Positions 44,123-54,913 of a DNA stretch of 64,000 nt are shown here, one piece after another (the first letter of the stretch is position 1; the number at the start of each line of letters is the position of its first letter). The notes beneath the pieces are model-generated. The model was given only the letters and a program-made list of their open reading frames with translations, was not told where the DNA came from and made no database searches. Source of the stretch: Methanofollis sp. W23 (lineage in GTDB: Archaea > Halobacteriota > Methanomicrobia > Methanomicrobiales > Methanofollaceae); contig NZ_JAGGMN010000001.1 of assembly GCF_017875325.1 (NCBI RefSeq), positions 930,001-994,000 on the forward strand, in the 5' to 3' direction. The translations under genes and the position numbers were made by a program.

Positions 44123-47100
44123 AGTACGGAGACCTCGTCCAGTTCGATCCGATCGAAGATATCGTGCAGTTGCGGGAGGCCGACGACAGGCGCGAGGCCG
44201 AGCGGCTCGTGCAGACCTATGTGATCTCAGACGGTATGGCCGAGAAGATCACCTCCAACCTGATCCCGTTTCTTGATCTCGATCCGACACTGGACAAAAA
44301 AGGACTCCTGATCGTCGGCAATTACGGCACCGGCAAATCGCATCTGATGTCGGTGATCAGTGCCGTTGCAGAGCATGCCGATCTGGTCTCCCAGGTCCAG
44401 AATGATGAGGTGCGAGAGGCGGCGCAGAGGATCGCCGGTCAGTTTGTCATTATCAGGACCGAGATCGGTGCGGTCAAGCAGTCGCTCCGGAATATCGTTT
44501 GCGGGGAACTCGAGCGCAATCTTGCAGCACTGGGAGTCTCCTATACTTTCCCGCCGGACGACCAGATTGTCAACCATAAGGATGCGCTCGTCGAAATGAT
44601 GCATGCCTTCGAGGAGAAGTATCCGAATAAGGGACTGCTTCTTATCGTGGACGAACTCCTGGATTATCTCCGTACCCGCCAGGAGACCGATCTGGTGCTT
44701 GACCTCAACTTCATGCGGGAGATCGGGGAGTCGTGCCGCCTGAGCAAGTTCCGTTTTATGGCCGGTGTCCAGGAAGCTCTCTTCGACAATCCGAGGTTTG
44801 AGTTTGTGGCCGATTCAATGCGGCGTGTGCAGAAGAGGTTTGAACCGGTCAGTATCTATGGCGAGGATATTGCTTATGTCGTCTCCGAGCGTCTGCTTAA
44901 AAAGACGCCTGAGCAGGAGGCAAAGATCCGTGCTCATCTGGAGAAGTTCGCACCTCTTTATGGGGATATGAACGAGCGTCTTGATGAGTACGTGGCGCTC
45001 TTCCCGGTGCATCCGCGTTATCTGGAGACGTTCGAGAGACTCTATATGGTGGAGAAGCGAGAGGTGCTCAAGACGGTCAGCCGCGATGTGAAACGCCTGA
45101 TCGATGTCGAGGTGCCTGCAGATAGCCCAGGGATCTTGTCCTATGATGGGTACTGGTACTCTCTCGCGGAGGACCGGTCTGTTCGGACAAATCAGGATAT
45201 CAGGAGAGTTCTTGAAAAAGGGCATATCCTTCAGAATATTCTGGAACGTTCTTTTGAGAAGAAAAAATACCTCGATGCGGCGGTCAGGATCATTCATGCC
45301 CTCTGTGTCCACCGCCTGACGACCGGCGATCTCAAGTCTCCAATCGGGCTGACGCCCGAGAACCTGAGGGACGATCTCTGCCTGTATCTGGATATTCCTG
45401 AGCAGGACTCTGAGTTCTTGCTTACGACGGTCGAGACGGCGCTCCGAGAGATCAGCAGGACGGTGAGTGGTCAATTCATCTCCCATAATGAGGGGAACGA
45501 CATGTACTATCTCGACGTCGAGAAGGACGTCGATTATGATGCCAAGATCGAGGAGAGAGCAGAGTCGCTCAACAAGTGGAAACTGGATTCCTATTATTTC
45601 GATGCCCTGGCCAGGGTGATGAAGGCCGCTGACGTCACCTATGTGAGCGGGTATCGGATCTGGCAGCATGAGGTGGTCTGGGCAGACCGGAAAGCAGGCC
45701 GGCCAGGGTATCTCTTCTTCGGTGCGCCGAACGAGCGTTCGACCGCACAGCCGCAACGAGAGTTCTATATCTATTTCATTCAGCCGTTTGCTCCGCCGGA
45801 GTACGATGACGAGCAGCGGCCTGATGAGGTCTTCTTCAGACTGATGAAGTGGGATGATGAATTCTATGAGGCCCTGAAACGATATGCAGGCGCTCGTGAG
45901 ATGGCGAGCACGGCGTCGGCGACAAACCGAGGGGTGTATGAGAAGAAGGCAAATGAACACCTGGCCGTGATGATGCGGTGGCTGCGGGACAATATGGTGA
46001 CGGCGTATCTTGTCACCTATGGCGGTGTCGAGAAGAACTTGCTTGAATGGGCGAAGGAAGGAGCGGTCCCGACGGGGGGCGATGTGATGGCGATGATCAA
46101 CGGCATCGCCGCCTACTGTCTGGCCCCGCATTTCGAGGACCTGGCGCCCGATTATCCGCAGTTTTCCCAGACGATCCGGGGTGCCGACCGCGAGGATGCG
46201 GTGAAGGATGCCCTGACTTATATCCGCGGTGGCCTGAAGACACAGCGGGGTGCGGCAGTGCTCGATGCTCTCGGTCTTCTGGAGGGCGATCAGATCAATC
46301 CGGAAGAGTCGATGTATGCCCAGCACATTGTGACACTCCTCAAAGAGAAGGCGTTCGGTCAGGTGCTGAACCGCAGCGAGATCATCAGCAGTGAGCATGG
46401 GGTTGAGTACGGACGTCGGTTCAGGCTTGAGCCCGAGTATGTCGGTCTGCTCCTGGCGGCGCTGGTCTATCACGGCGATGCGGTGGTAGCCTATCCGGAT
46501 GCGAAGATCACGGCCGCAAACCTTGACGAGATGACAAAGAAGAGCGGGTCAGACCTGGTAGGGTTCAAGCATGTGGAACTCCCGAAGGAGCCGCCTCTTG
46601 AGGTGCTTGCCGAGTTGTTCAAGACGATCGGTCTGACCCCCGGCCTGGTGAAGAACACGGCCACCCACCGCGAGGCGGTGAAGCAGCTCCAGGACCGGCT
46701 GAAAAAGCTGATCCCTGAGGTGGTGGAGGCAGAGCAGCGGCTGGATAATTCGCTTCTTCTGTGGGGTCGTGACCTCTATGATGAGCAGACGAAGGAGCAG
46801 AAGAAGCAGGACCTTGAGAGTCTGAAGGTGTTTCTAGAGTCGCTTCAACGGTTCAAGACTGAGGGGAAACTCAAGAACTACAGCGGGACGAAGGCTGATG
46901 TGCGGGGTCATGCGAAGCAACTGGCGTTGATGAAGGAGATCGATGACCTTGCGCAGTTCTGTTCTAACCTTGCGCCTCTGACGTCGTATCTCTCGCAGGC
47001 CGAGATGGTGCTCCCTGAGGGGAACGAGTGTCTGGATGCTCTTTCTGAGTTGAAGCGTTCGATATTTGTGCAGCTTGAGAAGGGGGAGGAGATCACGCCT

Positions 47101-47796
47101 TCCTTCCAGAATGATCTCAAGCGAGAACTTGAGAACCAGAAGAAGCGCTACATCGCCGAGTACCTCCGTCTCCACCGGCTGGCCAGGCTGGGCCATGAGG
47201 GGGACGAGCGGAAGAAGCGGTTGATGGCCGACCCGCGTCTTACGGCGCTGCGAGCCCTCTCCGGTATCGAGATCCTGCCGAAGCGTTCCCTGAACGAGTT
47301 TGAAGCGGTTCTTGCCACTCTGAAGCCGTGTTTTACTCTCACCGAGAAGGACCTTGAGAGAGATCCGGTCTGTTCGTGTAACTTCAGGCCGAAAGACGAG
47401 GAGGGCGCACCTTCGCCGGACGCCGTGCTGGACCACCTGGAGGATCAGCTTGATGCGATCTATACCGGGTGGACCGAGACGTTGGTCGAGAACCTGAGCG
47501 ATCCGACGGTGCAGGCGAACCTCGAACTGCTGAAGCCGAAGGACCGGGCTCTGGTGACCGATTTCCGCGAGCAGGGAGAGTTGCCGACGCCGGTGTCGGC
47601 GAACCTGGTGCGGGCGCTGCAGGAGGCGCTTTCCGGTCTGGTGAAGGTGACGATCAGGACTGACGATCTGCAGCATGCGCTGATGGCAAATGGGTCGGCG
47701 TGTTCGGTGGATGAGATCGAGACACGGTTTGACGAGTATGTTCAAGATCTGGTGAAAGACAAGGACGAGAGAAAGGTGCGTCTGGTGGTGGAATAA
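44119..47796 (+). CDS. brxC: BREX BrxC, large AAA-type ATPase
   Basis: This 1225-residue protein has Walker A GNYGTGKSHLM (about 67-77) and Walker B LLLIVDELLDYL (about 176-187), and a long helical C-terminal half with coiled coil (REAVKQLQDRLKKLIPEVVE). The N-terminal region MKYGDLVQFDPIEDIVQLRE matches the type 3 (DUF6079-like) form. BrxC is an essential ATPase of BREX, thought to drive the defence complex on DNA. Its start overlaps brxF by 4 bp and it ends 1 bp before pglX. Confidence 0.87.
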   Translation: MKYGDLVQFDPIEDIVQLREADDRREAERLVQTYVISDGMAEKITSNLIPFLDLDPTLDKKGLLIVGNYGTGKSHLMSVISAVAEHADLVSQVQNDEVREAAQRIAGQFVIIRTEIGAVKQSLRNIVCGELERNLAALGVSYTFPPDDQIVNHKDALVEMMHAFEEKYPNKGLLLIVDELLDYLRTRQETDLVLDLNFMREIGESCRLSKFRFMAGVQEALFDNPRFEFVADSMRRVQKRFEPVSIYGEDIAYVVSERLLKKTPEQEAKIRAHLEKFAPLYGDMNERLDEYVALFPVHPRYLETFERLYMVEKREVLKTVSRDVKRLIDVEVPADSPGILSYDGYWYSLAEDRSVRTNQDIRRVLEKGHILQNILERSFEKKKYLDAAVRIIHALCVHRLTTGDLKSPIGLTPENLRDDLCLYLDIPEQDSEFLLTTVETALREISRTVSGQFISHNEGNDMYYLDVEKDVDYDAKIEERAESLNKWKLDSYYFDALARVMKAADVTYVSGYRIWQHEVVWADRKAGRPGYLFFGAPNERSTAQPQREFYIYFIQPFAPPEYDDEQRPDEVFFRLMKWDDEFYEALKRYAGAREMASTASATNRGVYEKKANEHLAVMMRWLRDNMVTAYLVTYGGVEKNLLEWAKEGAVPTGGDVMAMINGIAAYCLAPHFEDLAPDYPQFSQTIRGADREDAVKDALTYIRGGLKTQRGAAVLDALGLLEGDQINPEESMYAQHIVTLLKEKAFGQVLNRSEIISSEHGVEYGRRFRLEPEYVGLLLAALVYHGDAVVAYPDAKITAANLDEMTKKSGSDLVGFKHVELPKEPPLEVLAELFKTIGLTPGLVKNTATHREAVKQLQDRLKKLIPEVVEAEQRLDNSLLLWGRDLYDEQTKEQKKQDLESLKVFLESLQRFKTEGKLKNYSGTKADVRGHAKQLALMKEIDDLAQFCSNLAPLTSYLSQAEMVLPEGNECLDALSELKRSIFVQLEKGEEITPSFQNDLKRELENQKKRYIAEYLRLHRLARLGHEGDERKKRLMADPRLTALRALSGIEILPKRSLNEFEAVLATLKPCFTLTEKDLERDPVCSCNFRPKDEEGAPSPDAVLDHLEDQLDAIYTGWTETLVENLSDPTVQANLELLKPKDRALVTDFREQGELPTPVSANLVRALQEALSGLVKVTIRTDDLQHALMANGSACSVDEIETRFDEYVQDLVKDKDERKVRLVVE

Positions 47797-47797
47797 G

Positions 47798-50437
47798 ATG
47801 ACTGACTATGAACTGACAGAGGAGCGGCTCGATGCCGTTCGCAGGATTGAGGGATTCCCTCAGGGAAAGGACAGGGACATCATCGCTCTTTCGGACCCTC
47901 CGTATTATACGGCATGTCCGAACCCGTGGATCGGGGAGTTTATCGAGAAGTACGGGCGGGAGTTCGATCCCGAGGAGAAGTACGACTGCGAACCGTTTGC
48001 GGCGGATGTGAGCGAGGGGAAGAACGATCCGATCTATAATGCCCATTCGTATCACACGAAGGTGCCGCACAAGGCGATCATGCGCTATATTCTCCACTAC
48101 ACGAAGCCGGGCGACATCGTCTTCGATGGGTTCTGCGGGACCGGGATGACCGGGGTAGCGGCGCAGATGTGCGGCAACCCGGACGCGGCGTACCGCAAGA
48201 AGGTCGAGACGGAGATGCCCGAGGTGGAGTGGGGCGCCCGCCGGGCAATCCTCTGCGACCTCTCACCGGCGGCGACCTTCATCGCCTACAATTACAACAA
48301 CCCGGTGGACCCCGCGGCCTTCGAGAAGGAGGCGAAGCACATCCTTGCCGAGGTGGAAGAGGAATGCGGCTGGATGTACGAGACCGATCACGTGGTGGAC
48401 GGCAAGGTGCAGGTGAAGAAGGACGTGCACGGCACCACGACGCCGGTGAAGGGGCGGATTAACTACACGGTCTGGAGCGATGTCTTCGTCTGCCCCTCGT
48501 GTTCAGAGGAGATCGTCTTCTGGGAGGCGGCGGTAGACCCGGCCGAGGGGAAGGTCCGCTCCGAGTTCCCCTGCCCGCACTGCGGCGCGGTGACGACGAA
48601 GCGCTCCCTTGACCGGGCATGGGAGTATGTCCATGACGACGCCCTGGGCGAGACGGTGCGGCGGGCAAAGCAGGTGCCGGTGCTGATCAACTACACCGTC
48701 ATGGTGAATGGGAAGAAAAAGCGGTTTGAAAAGAGGCCCGACGAGAAAGACCTCGCCCTGATCAGGCGGATCGAGGGGGAGCGGATCCCATACTGGTTCC
48801 CGACAGATGAGTTGCCTGATGGGGAAAAGATGTCAGACCCGAGAAATGCCGGCGTCACCCATGTGCATCAGTTCTACTATAAGCGTCCTCTCTACCTTTT
48901 ATCCAAGATATTTTCAATGCTTAATACTACTCAATCCCCAAACATAAGTTATCTGAAGTATACTTTCGACCAAACGATTTCAGGATTGAGCAGATTAAAC
49001 CGGTATGGCCCAACCCATTATTCTCAAGTCAACAGAATGTTAAGCGGAACGCTGTACATTGGATCTCAAATTGCTGAAGTGTCCCTCCCTTATCTAATTG
49101 ATGGGAAGATAAAGAGGCTGAAAAAGATCCTTGAGTCATACCAAAACTTCAGTTCACATATCTGCATTACGACCCAATCATCATCGAAAATAAACGATAT
49201 CCCTCAAAATTCCATCGACTACATCTTCACCGATCCCCCCTTCGGTGGCAACCTGATGTACTCCGAACTGAATTTCCTTCACGAAGCATGGTATAGAGTC
49301 TTCACGAACAACCACTCCGAGGCGATCGTTAATAAGGTCCAGCGCAAGGCACTCCCCGAGTATCAGGCGCTGATGGAGCAGTGCTTCAGTGAGAACTACC
49401 GGATCCTCAAGCCCGGGCGCTGGATGACGGTGGAGTTCCACAACTCCAGAAACAATGTCTGGATGGCGATCCAGCAGGCGCTGACGCGGGCCGGGTTCGT
49501 GATCGCCGACGTAAGGACGCTGGACAAGAAGCAGGGTACCTTCAACCAGATATCCAGTTCCAACCAATCGGTCAAACAGGACCTCATCATCTCCGCCTAC
49601 AAACCCAACGGCGGGCTTGAAGACCGGTTCAAACTCACCGCCGGCACCGAGGACGGCGTCTGGGACTTCGTCCGTCAGCACCTCAAACACCTGCCGCCCG
49701 CCCCTGAGAAGGACGGCGTCCTCCAGTACGTCCCGGAGAGGCAGAAACACCTCCTCTTCGACCGCATGGTCGCCTTCCATGTGCAGCGCGGGATCATCGT
49801 CCCCATTTCGGCCGCCGACTTCTACTTCGGGCTCTACCAGCGCTTCCCTGAACGCGACGGGATGTACTTCCTCCCCGAGCAGGTTCCCCTCTACGAGCAG
49901 AAACGCCTCGCCGCCGACCGCGTCGAACAGATGAGTTTCTTCGTCCACGACGAGAAGAGCGCCATCCAGTGGCTCAGGCAGGAACTCGACAACGCCCCCA
50001 AGACCTACCAGGAGATTCAGCCCGCGTTTATGATCGAGACCAGGAACACCGACAAACACGAGTCACTCCCGGAACTCGGCGACATCCTCGAACAAAACTT
50101 CCTCAAGGACAAAGACGGCCGGTGGTACGTCCCGGACCCCACCAAAGAGTCGGACCTCGAAAAAATCCGGGAGAAGGCCCTCCTCAAAGAGTTCACCGCA
50201 TACCTCACCACGAGCGGCAGACTCAAGACCTTCAGGACCGAGGCCGTCAGGGCAGGCTTCAAGAAATGCTGGTCAGAGCGTGACTACGCCACCATCATCA
50301 CGACCGGCAACCGCCTCCCGTCAAAGATCCTTCAGGAAGACGACGTCCTCCTGATGTACTACGACAACGCCCAGACACGGCAGGGGCACACCCAGCATGG
50401 ACCTGGTTCAGACCGGCAGGTGGCTCTGGAGCACTGA
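47798..50437 (+). CDS. pglX: BREX PglX, adenine methyltransferase (type 3 form)
   Basis: This 879-residue methyltransferase has DPPYYT at 33-38, a SAM motif DGFCGTGMTG at 110-119, a zinc-binding insert (CPSCSEE near 232, CPHCGAV near 259) and a second DPPFGG near 478. PglX methylates host DNA and marks self. A segment of about 330 bp (48890-49215, residues about 365-473) is much AT-richer than the rest: 18 of 60 GC at 48901-48960 against 41 of 60 at 48601-48660 by hand count. It may be an exchanged target-recognition domain. It overlaps brxHII by 41 bp. Confidence 0.87.
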   Translation: MTDYELTEERLDAVRRIEGFPQGKDRDIIALSDPPYYTACPNPWIGEFIEKYGREFDPEEKYDCEPFAADVSEGKNDPIYNAHSYHTKVPHKAIMRYILHYTKPGDIVFDGFCGTGMTGVAAQMCGNPDAAYRKKVETEMPEVEWGARRAILCDLSPAATFIAYNYNNPVDPAAFEKEAKHILAEVEEECGWMYETDHVVDGKVQVKKDVHGTTTPVKGRINYTVWSDVFVCPSCSEEIVFWEAAVDPAEGKVRSEFPCPHCGAVTTKRSLDRAWEYVHDDALGETVRRAKQVPVLINYTVMVNGKKKRFEKRPDEKDLALIRRIEGERIPYWFPTDELPDGEKMSDPRNAGVTHVHQFYYKRPLYLLSKIFSMLNTTQSPNISYLKYTFDQTISGLSRLNRYGPTHYSQVNRMLSGTLYIGSQIAEVSLPYLIDGKIKRLKKILESYQNFSSHICITTQSSSKINDIPQNSIDYIFTDPPFGGNLMYSELNFLHEAWYRVFTNNHSEAIVNKVQRKALPEYQALMEQCFSENYRILKPGRWMTVEFHNSRNNVWMAIQQALTRAGFVIADVRTLDKKQGTFNQISSSNQSVKQDLIISAYKPNGGLEDRFKLTAGTEDGVWDFVRQHLKHLPPAPEKDGVLQYVPERQKHLLFDRMVAFHVQRGIIVPISAADFYFGLYQRFPERDGMYFLPEQVPLYEQKRLAADRVEQMSFFVHDEKSAIQWLRQELDNAPKTYQEIQPAFMIETRNTDKHESLPELGDILEQNFLKDKDGRWYVPDPTKESDLEKIREKALLKEFTAYLTTSGRLKTFRTEAVRAGFKKCWSERDYATIITTGNRLPSKILQEDDVLLMYYDNAQTRQGHTQHGPGSDRQVALEH

Positions 50438-52979
50438 GTACGCCGAACCGGTTCAGGTGATCGACACCCAGCAGATCTGGGGCACCACCACCTGTCGGTT
50501 CTGGGTCCCGAGCGCGAACACCGTGGCCGTCGGAGATGCAGCGTCCTGCACCTCCCTCGACCAGGCCCCGCCCCTGGAGAAAGACGAGGTGATCGCCCGC
50601 GCCGCCGCCGGCCGGATCATCGACCACCTCGCCGGCACCCCGCTCCTCGCCCCCCTCTTCTCGCCGGTCACCCCCCTCCCCCACCAGGTCGCCGCCCTCG
50701 CCCAGGCCTGCGCCCGCGATCCGGTCCGCTGCCTCTTCGCCGACGAAGTCGGGCTCGGCAAGACCATCGAAGCCGGCCTTGTCATCAAAGAACTCAAACT
50801 CAGGAACAAAGCCGCCCGCGTCCTCATCGTCGCACCGCGGGGCCTTGTCACCCAATGGGTCGCCGAGATGCAGACCCACTTCAGCGAGACCTTCACCCTT
50901 GTCGACCCAGCCGGCACCGACCCCTCCCTCTGGCACCAGATCGACCATGCCATCGTCTCCATCGACGCCATCAAACCCCTCAGACAGCGGCGCGGCTGGA
51001 CCCCGGCCAGGATCCACCAGTACAACCAGGACCGCTTCCACGCCGTCACCCAGGCCGGATGGGATCTCATCATCGTCGACGAAGCCCACAAACTCGCCGG
51101 CACCAACCGACAGGTCGCCCGCCACACCCTCGGCCGCGGCCTCGCCCGCTCGGCCAGGCACCTCCTCCTCCTCTCCGCCACCCCCCACCAGGGCAAGACC
51201 GACGCCTTCCTCAGGCTCATGAGCCTCCTCGACCCGACAACCTTCCAGGAAAACGGCCAGATCAGCAGGGACGACCTCAGGCCCTACATCATCAGAACCG
51301 AGAAACGCACCGCCATCGGCACCGACGGCGCTCCCCTCTTCAGACCAAGGCAGACCAAGATCGTCGAAGTCGAATGGGACGAAGCACACCGCCTCCAGGC
51401 CGACCTCTACGACGGGGTCACCGCCTACGTCAGGACCGGCTATAACCGCGCCCTCACCGAGAAGAGAAACTACATCGGATTTCTGATGGTCCTCATGCAG
51501 CGCCTCGTCTCCAGCAGCACCCGCTCCATCAGGACCACCCTCGAAAAACGGCTTGCCGTCCTCGAAGGGAGTGCACCCCGAAGACCCCCCACTACCCTCA
51601 ACGACTGGTGGGACATGGAGACCGACGAACAGATCGACGAGGCCGTCCAGGCCGAACAATCCTCCCATCAGGCAGAAACAGAGCAGGTCCGCCTCCTCCT
51701 CGACCTCGCCCGCCGGTGCGAAGCCACCCGCCCCGACGCCAAGGCCGAACGCCTCGTCGACCTCATGTACTCCCGCCGCGGTGAAGAGAACAACCCCAAC
51801 CTCAAATTTCTCATCTTCACCGAATTCGTCCCGACCCAACAGATGCTCACCGACTACCTCACCACCCGCGGCTTCTCCGTCGTCTGCCTCAACGGCTCAA
51901 TGGACATGGACGAACGCCGCCGGGCCCAGCAGACCTTCGCAACTACCGCCCAGGTCATGATCTCCACCGAGGCGGGTGGTGAAGGTCTCAACCTCCAGTT
52001 CTGCCACATCGCTATCAACTACGACCTGCCCTGGAACCCCATGCGGATTGAACAGCGGATCGGTAGAGTCGACCGCATCGGCCAGACCCACGACGTCATG
52101 GTCTACAACATGGTCTTCTCCGGCACCGTCGAACAGCGGGTCCACGAAGTCCTCCTCGAAAAACTCCTCGTCATCCTCAACGACCTCGGCTTCGACAAAT
52201 TCAGCGACGTCCTCGACTCCAGCGAAGCAGAACGAGGCTTCGAAGACCTCTTCATCCATGCGATCCTCGACCCCGACCACACCGACCACTACCTCGACAC
52301 CTTCATCGCCGCCGTCCAGGAACAGGCACGAGAGGAAAAGCAGACCCTTTCATCCCTCCTCGACCACCCGGTCCTCTCAGTCGGAGACATCCAGGACTAC
52401 CTCCACTCGCCCCTCCCTGCCCTCACCGAACACCTCGTCACCTCAGCCTTCATGGCCCGCGGCGGAGAGATCACGCGCGGCCTCCAGGGCTTCGACCTCA
52501 CATGGCCCGACGGCCACCGCCAGACTGGCATCGTCTTCGACCCGCCCGGCAATGACCCCGATCTGAACCTCCTCACCGTCGCCGATCCCGCCGTCAGCGC
52601 CCTGCTCACCAGCACCCCCTATGCCTCCCCCGACCAGCCCATCCCCACCATCCATATTCCCGACCTTCCCGAAGAGGTCAGGGGGCTCTGGTCACTCTGG
52701 AAACTCTCCGTCTCCGGCACACCGACCACCTCCCTCTTCGCGATCCCCTCCTTCATCGACGACACCGGCCACTCCTTCCCCATCGCCGCCCGGCAGATCT
52801 GGGATACTATAGCCAGAGGAGCCTTCTCGATCACCGGGGCAACAACCGCCGATCCAGCACTCTACGATCAGAGCAGAGACGGCGCCGCCGAGACCAGCCA
52901 GGGCACACAGACCAGACAGAACGGCACCCCCGCCATCTACCCGGTCCTCTTTCTCCACATGGAAGGCGGCCGACCATGA
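50397..52979 (+). CDS. brxHII: BREX BrxHII, SNF2-type helicase
   Basis: This 860-residue helicase has Walker A DEVGLGKT at 116-123, DEAH at 228-231, SATPHQGKTD, and the second-half motifs STEAGGEGLNLQFCHIAINY and MRIEQRIGRVDRIGQ. ATG 50397 lies 41 bp inside pglX. In type 3 BREX the helicase sits at this place between pglX and pglZ. It shares the SNF2 core with the HEPN-helicase at 26488, but that protein lacks this context and carries the extra N-terminal domain. C-terminal low-complexity Thr/Pro stretches precede pglZ. Confidence 0.85.
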   Translation: MDLVQTGRWLWSTEYAEPVQVIDTQQIWGTTTCRFWVPSANTVAVGDAASCTSLDQAPPLEKDEVIARAAAGRIIDHLAGTPLLAPLFSPVTPLPHQVAALAQACARDPVRCLFADEVGLGKTIEAGLVIKELKLRNKAARVLIVAPRGLVTQWVAEMQTHFSETFTLVDPAGTDPSLWHQIDHAIVSIDAIKPLRQRRGWTPARIHQYNQDRFHAVTQAGWDLIIVDEAHKLAGTNRQVARHTLGRGLARSARHLLLLSATPHQGKTDAFLRLMSLLDPTTFQENGQISRDDLRPYIIRTEKRTAIGTDGAPLFRPRQTKIVEVEWDEAHRLQADLYDGVTAYVRTGYNRALTEKRNYIGFLMVLMQRLVSSSTRSIRTTLEKRLAVLEGSAPRRPPTTLNDWWDMETDEQIDEAVQAEQSSHQAETEQVRLLLDLARRCEATRPDAKAERLVDLMYSRRGEENNPNLKFLIFTEFVPTQQMLTDYLTTRGFSVVCLNGSMDMDERRRAQQTFATTAQVMISTEAGGEGLNLQFCHIAINYDLPWNPMRIEQRIGRVDRIGQTHDVMVYNMVFSGTVEQRVHEVLLEKLLVILNDLGFDKFSDVLDSSEAERGFEDLFIHAILDPDHTDHYLDTFIAAVQEQAREEKQTLSSLLDHPVLSVGDIQDYLHSPLPALTEHLVTSAFMARGGEITRGLQGFDLTWPDGHRQTGIVFDPPGNDPDLNLLTVADPAVSALLTSTPYASPDQPIPTIHIPDLPEEVRGLWSLWKLSVSGTPTTSLFAIPSFIDDTGHSFPIAARQIWDTIARGAFSITGATTADPALYDQSRDGAAETSQGTQTRQNGTPAIYPVLFLHMEGGRP

Positions 52980-54913
52980 CTGAATGGCAAGACCAGGTCC
53001 TCGCCACTCTCCTCTGCCAGGACTCCCCCCTCATCGTAGCACTCGACCCCGACCTCCTCCTCCTCGACGAGCAGATCTTCCAGACACTCCAGGCCAACCA
53101 CTTCGACCTGCTCACTTACACCGACCCCATCGCCTTCAGGCATGCATACGAACCCAACTACCGGGAACCCCGGGACAACGGCAGAGAAACACCCCGCCTT
53201 ATCGTCAGGTTCCCCCACACCCGCCGCGAATCAGTTCCCTACGACCTCCTCCAGCAGAGCGAATGTATCCAGATCTCTCTTTCCGAACTCTTCCCGGGCC
53301 TCGACTACAAGACCGTGCAGACCCTTGGCCCACAGTACTACGACGCTCTCTTCGAAGCAGCGCACAAGATCCGCGGCAAACGGTTTGGCAGGAAGCATAC
53401 GGCCGCCTTCATCCTCGATCAGATCTTCTCGATCCGGCCAGATGACATAAGAACATCCACCGACCTCATCGCCCTCTTCTGCCGCGTTCACTACCACCAC
53501 CAGACCATCCCCCCCATCCTCATCGACCACTGCCTGGAGATCTGGACTGATCGACATTTTGCCGGATTTTCTGAGATCAAAGACCTCTTTGATCACGACA
53601 CCTTCATGGCATACCTCCAGGACGAATGGGCCAAATACATCGGCGGGAACAGCCCGGCACCAACCGTTCCCTTCGACCACGACCAGATCAGACTCTATAT
53701 CGACACTTTCTTCATTGAAGGGGCGTTAAAACCCCTTCGTGCCCTTCCATCTGTCCAGGTTCCACAATGGGCACATTGCGGCATTGTCAATGACCAGGAG
53801 ACTGAACAGTTATACCGGTTAAATTCCCTCCTCGACCGTATCCAGGAGTTCCTCCCAGGCCCAGACACCAGACTCAACGACTGGAAACAGTACGCACGCC
53901 TCTGGGCCGAAGCGGTCGTGCTCGTCTCGGCACTCTCGCCAGCGACGACACCAGACCAGGTCAAGACCAGGTACCACACCCTCCACCAGACCCTTGAGAC
54001 CACGTTCAGGGACTGGCTCTTCAAGACCTTCCCCACCCTTCCTGACCGCCCATACCTCCCTGCACCGGTGATGGTACACCAGATCCCTCATTACCTTGCC
54101 CACCATGCAGGAGAACGGACCGCCCTCATCGTGATGGACGGCATGGCCCTCGATCAGTGGCTCATCATCAAGGAGATACTCGGTGACGGCTTTACCTATT
54201 CCGAAGATCTCGTCTGCGCCTGGGTCCCGACCCTCACCTCCATCTCGCGCCGGTCCCTCTTTGCCGGAGAAAAACCCTCTCTCGTCTCAGGAGTGAACAG
54301 AAAAACCTTGAGCGAAGAGAATCTCTGGCGCACATTCTGGCACAATCAGTCCAGACCAGAAAGAGACATCGGCTACTCACGGGGAAACACCCTTGTCTCT
54401 GACACAGAAGTGGACGAACTCGTTCACGATGCCACCCCCAGGATCGCCGGCTTTGTCATCAACACCATCGACAATCTCATGCATAGAAACATAATGGGCA
54501 TGCCTCAGATGCACCTCGACGTCAGACACTGGGTAGAAACCGGAACCCTCCGGCGATTCATCACCCGTCTCCTCGACCGGGGATATCAGGTCTATATCAC
54601 CGCCGATCACGGGAACATCTGTACTCCCGGCATGGGCGTTCCGCAACAGGGCGACCTTGTCGAAGAGACCAGCGCCAGAGCCCGCATCTACGATCACGCT
54701 TCATTCGCCGACGAGGGACACCAGGCGTTTCCGGAAGATTCCTGTGTATGGCCGTCGAACTATCTTGGTACCGGCCACACTGTCCTGCTTGCCGACGGGC
54801 TGAAGGCATTTTTCAAAAAAGATGAAGAGATCCTATCGCACGGCAGCATTTCAATGGAAGAAGTGTTTGTCCCATTTGTTCAGATCAGGAGCGCACAACA
54901 ATGTCACAGATGA
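52976..54913 (+). CDS. pglZ: BREX PglZ, alkaline phosphatase-superfamily protein
   Basis: This 645-residue protein has the alkaline-phosphatase metal-site motifs: ALIVMDGMALDQW (about 382-394), a nucleophile-region SISRRSLFAGEKPS (about 423-436) and YITADHGNICTPG (about 540-552). PglZ is the signature gene of BREX and occurs in all types. It overlaps brxHII by 4 bp and the last gene by 13 bp. The N-terminal 350 residues form the variable DNA/complex-binding part seen in the family. No obvious lesion in the metal ligands. Confidence 0.88.
   Translation: MTEWQDQVLATLLCQDSPLIVALDPDLLLLDEQIFQTLQANHFDLLTYTDPIAFRHAYEPNYREPRDNGRETPRLIVRFPHTRRESVPYDLLQQSECIQISLSELFPGLDYKTVQTLGPQYYDALFEAAHKIRGKRFGRKHTAAFILDQIFSIRPDDIRTSTDLIALFCRVHYHHQTIPPILIDHCLEIWTDRHFAGFSEIKDLFDHDTFMAYLQDEWAKYIGGNSPAPTVPFDHDQIRLYIDTFFIEGALKPLRALPSVQVPQWAHCGIVNDQETEQLYRLNSLLDRIQEFLPGPDTRLNDWKQYARLWAEAVVLVSALSPATTPDQVKTRYHTLHQTLETTFRDWLFKTFPTLPDRPYLPAPVMVHQIPHYLAHHAGERTALIVMDGMALDQWLIIKEILGDGFTYSEDLVCAWVPTLTSISRRSLFAGEKPSLVSGVNRKTLSEENLWRTFWHNQSRPERDIGYSRGNTLVSDTEVDELVHDATPRIAGFVINTIDNLMHRNIMGMPQMHLDVRHWVETGTLRRFITRLLDRGYQVYITADHGNICTPGMGVPQQGDLVEETSARARIYDHASFADEGHQAFPEDSCVWPSNYLGTGHTVLLADGLKAFFKKDEEILSHGSISMEEVFVPFVQIRSAQQCHR

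Noticed and set aside
50298-51839. Minus-strand 513-codon frame opposite pglX/brxHII
   Set aside because: Antisense shadow of the helicase, which has all its motifs; the translation is Gly/Val/Asp-rich low complexity.
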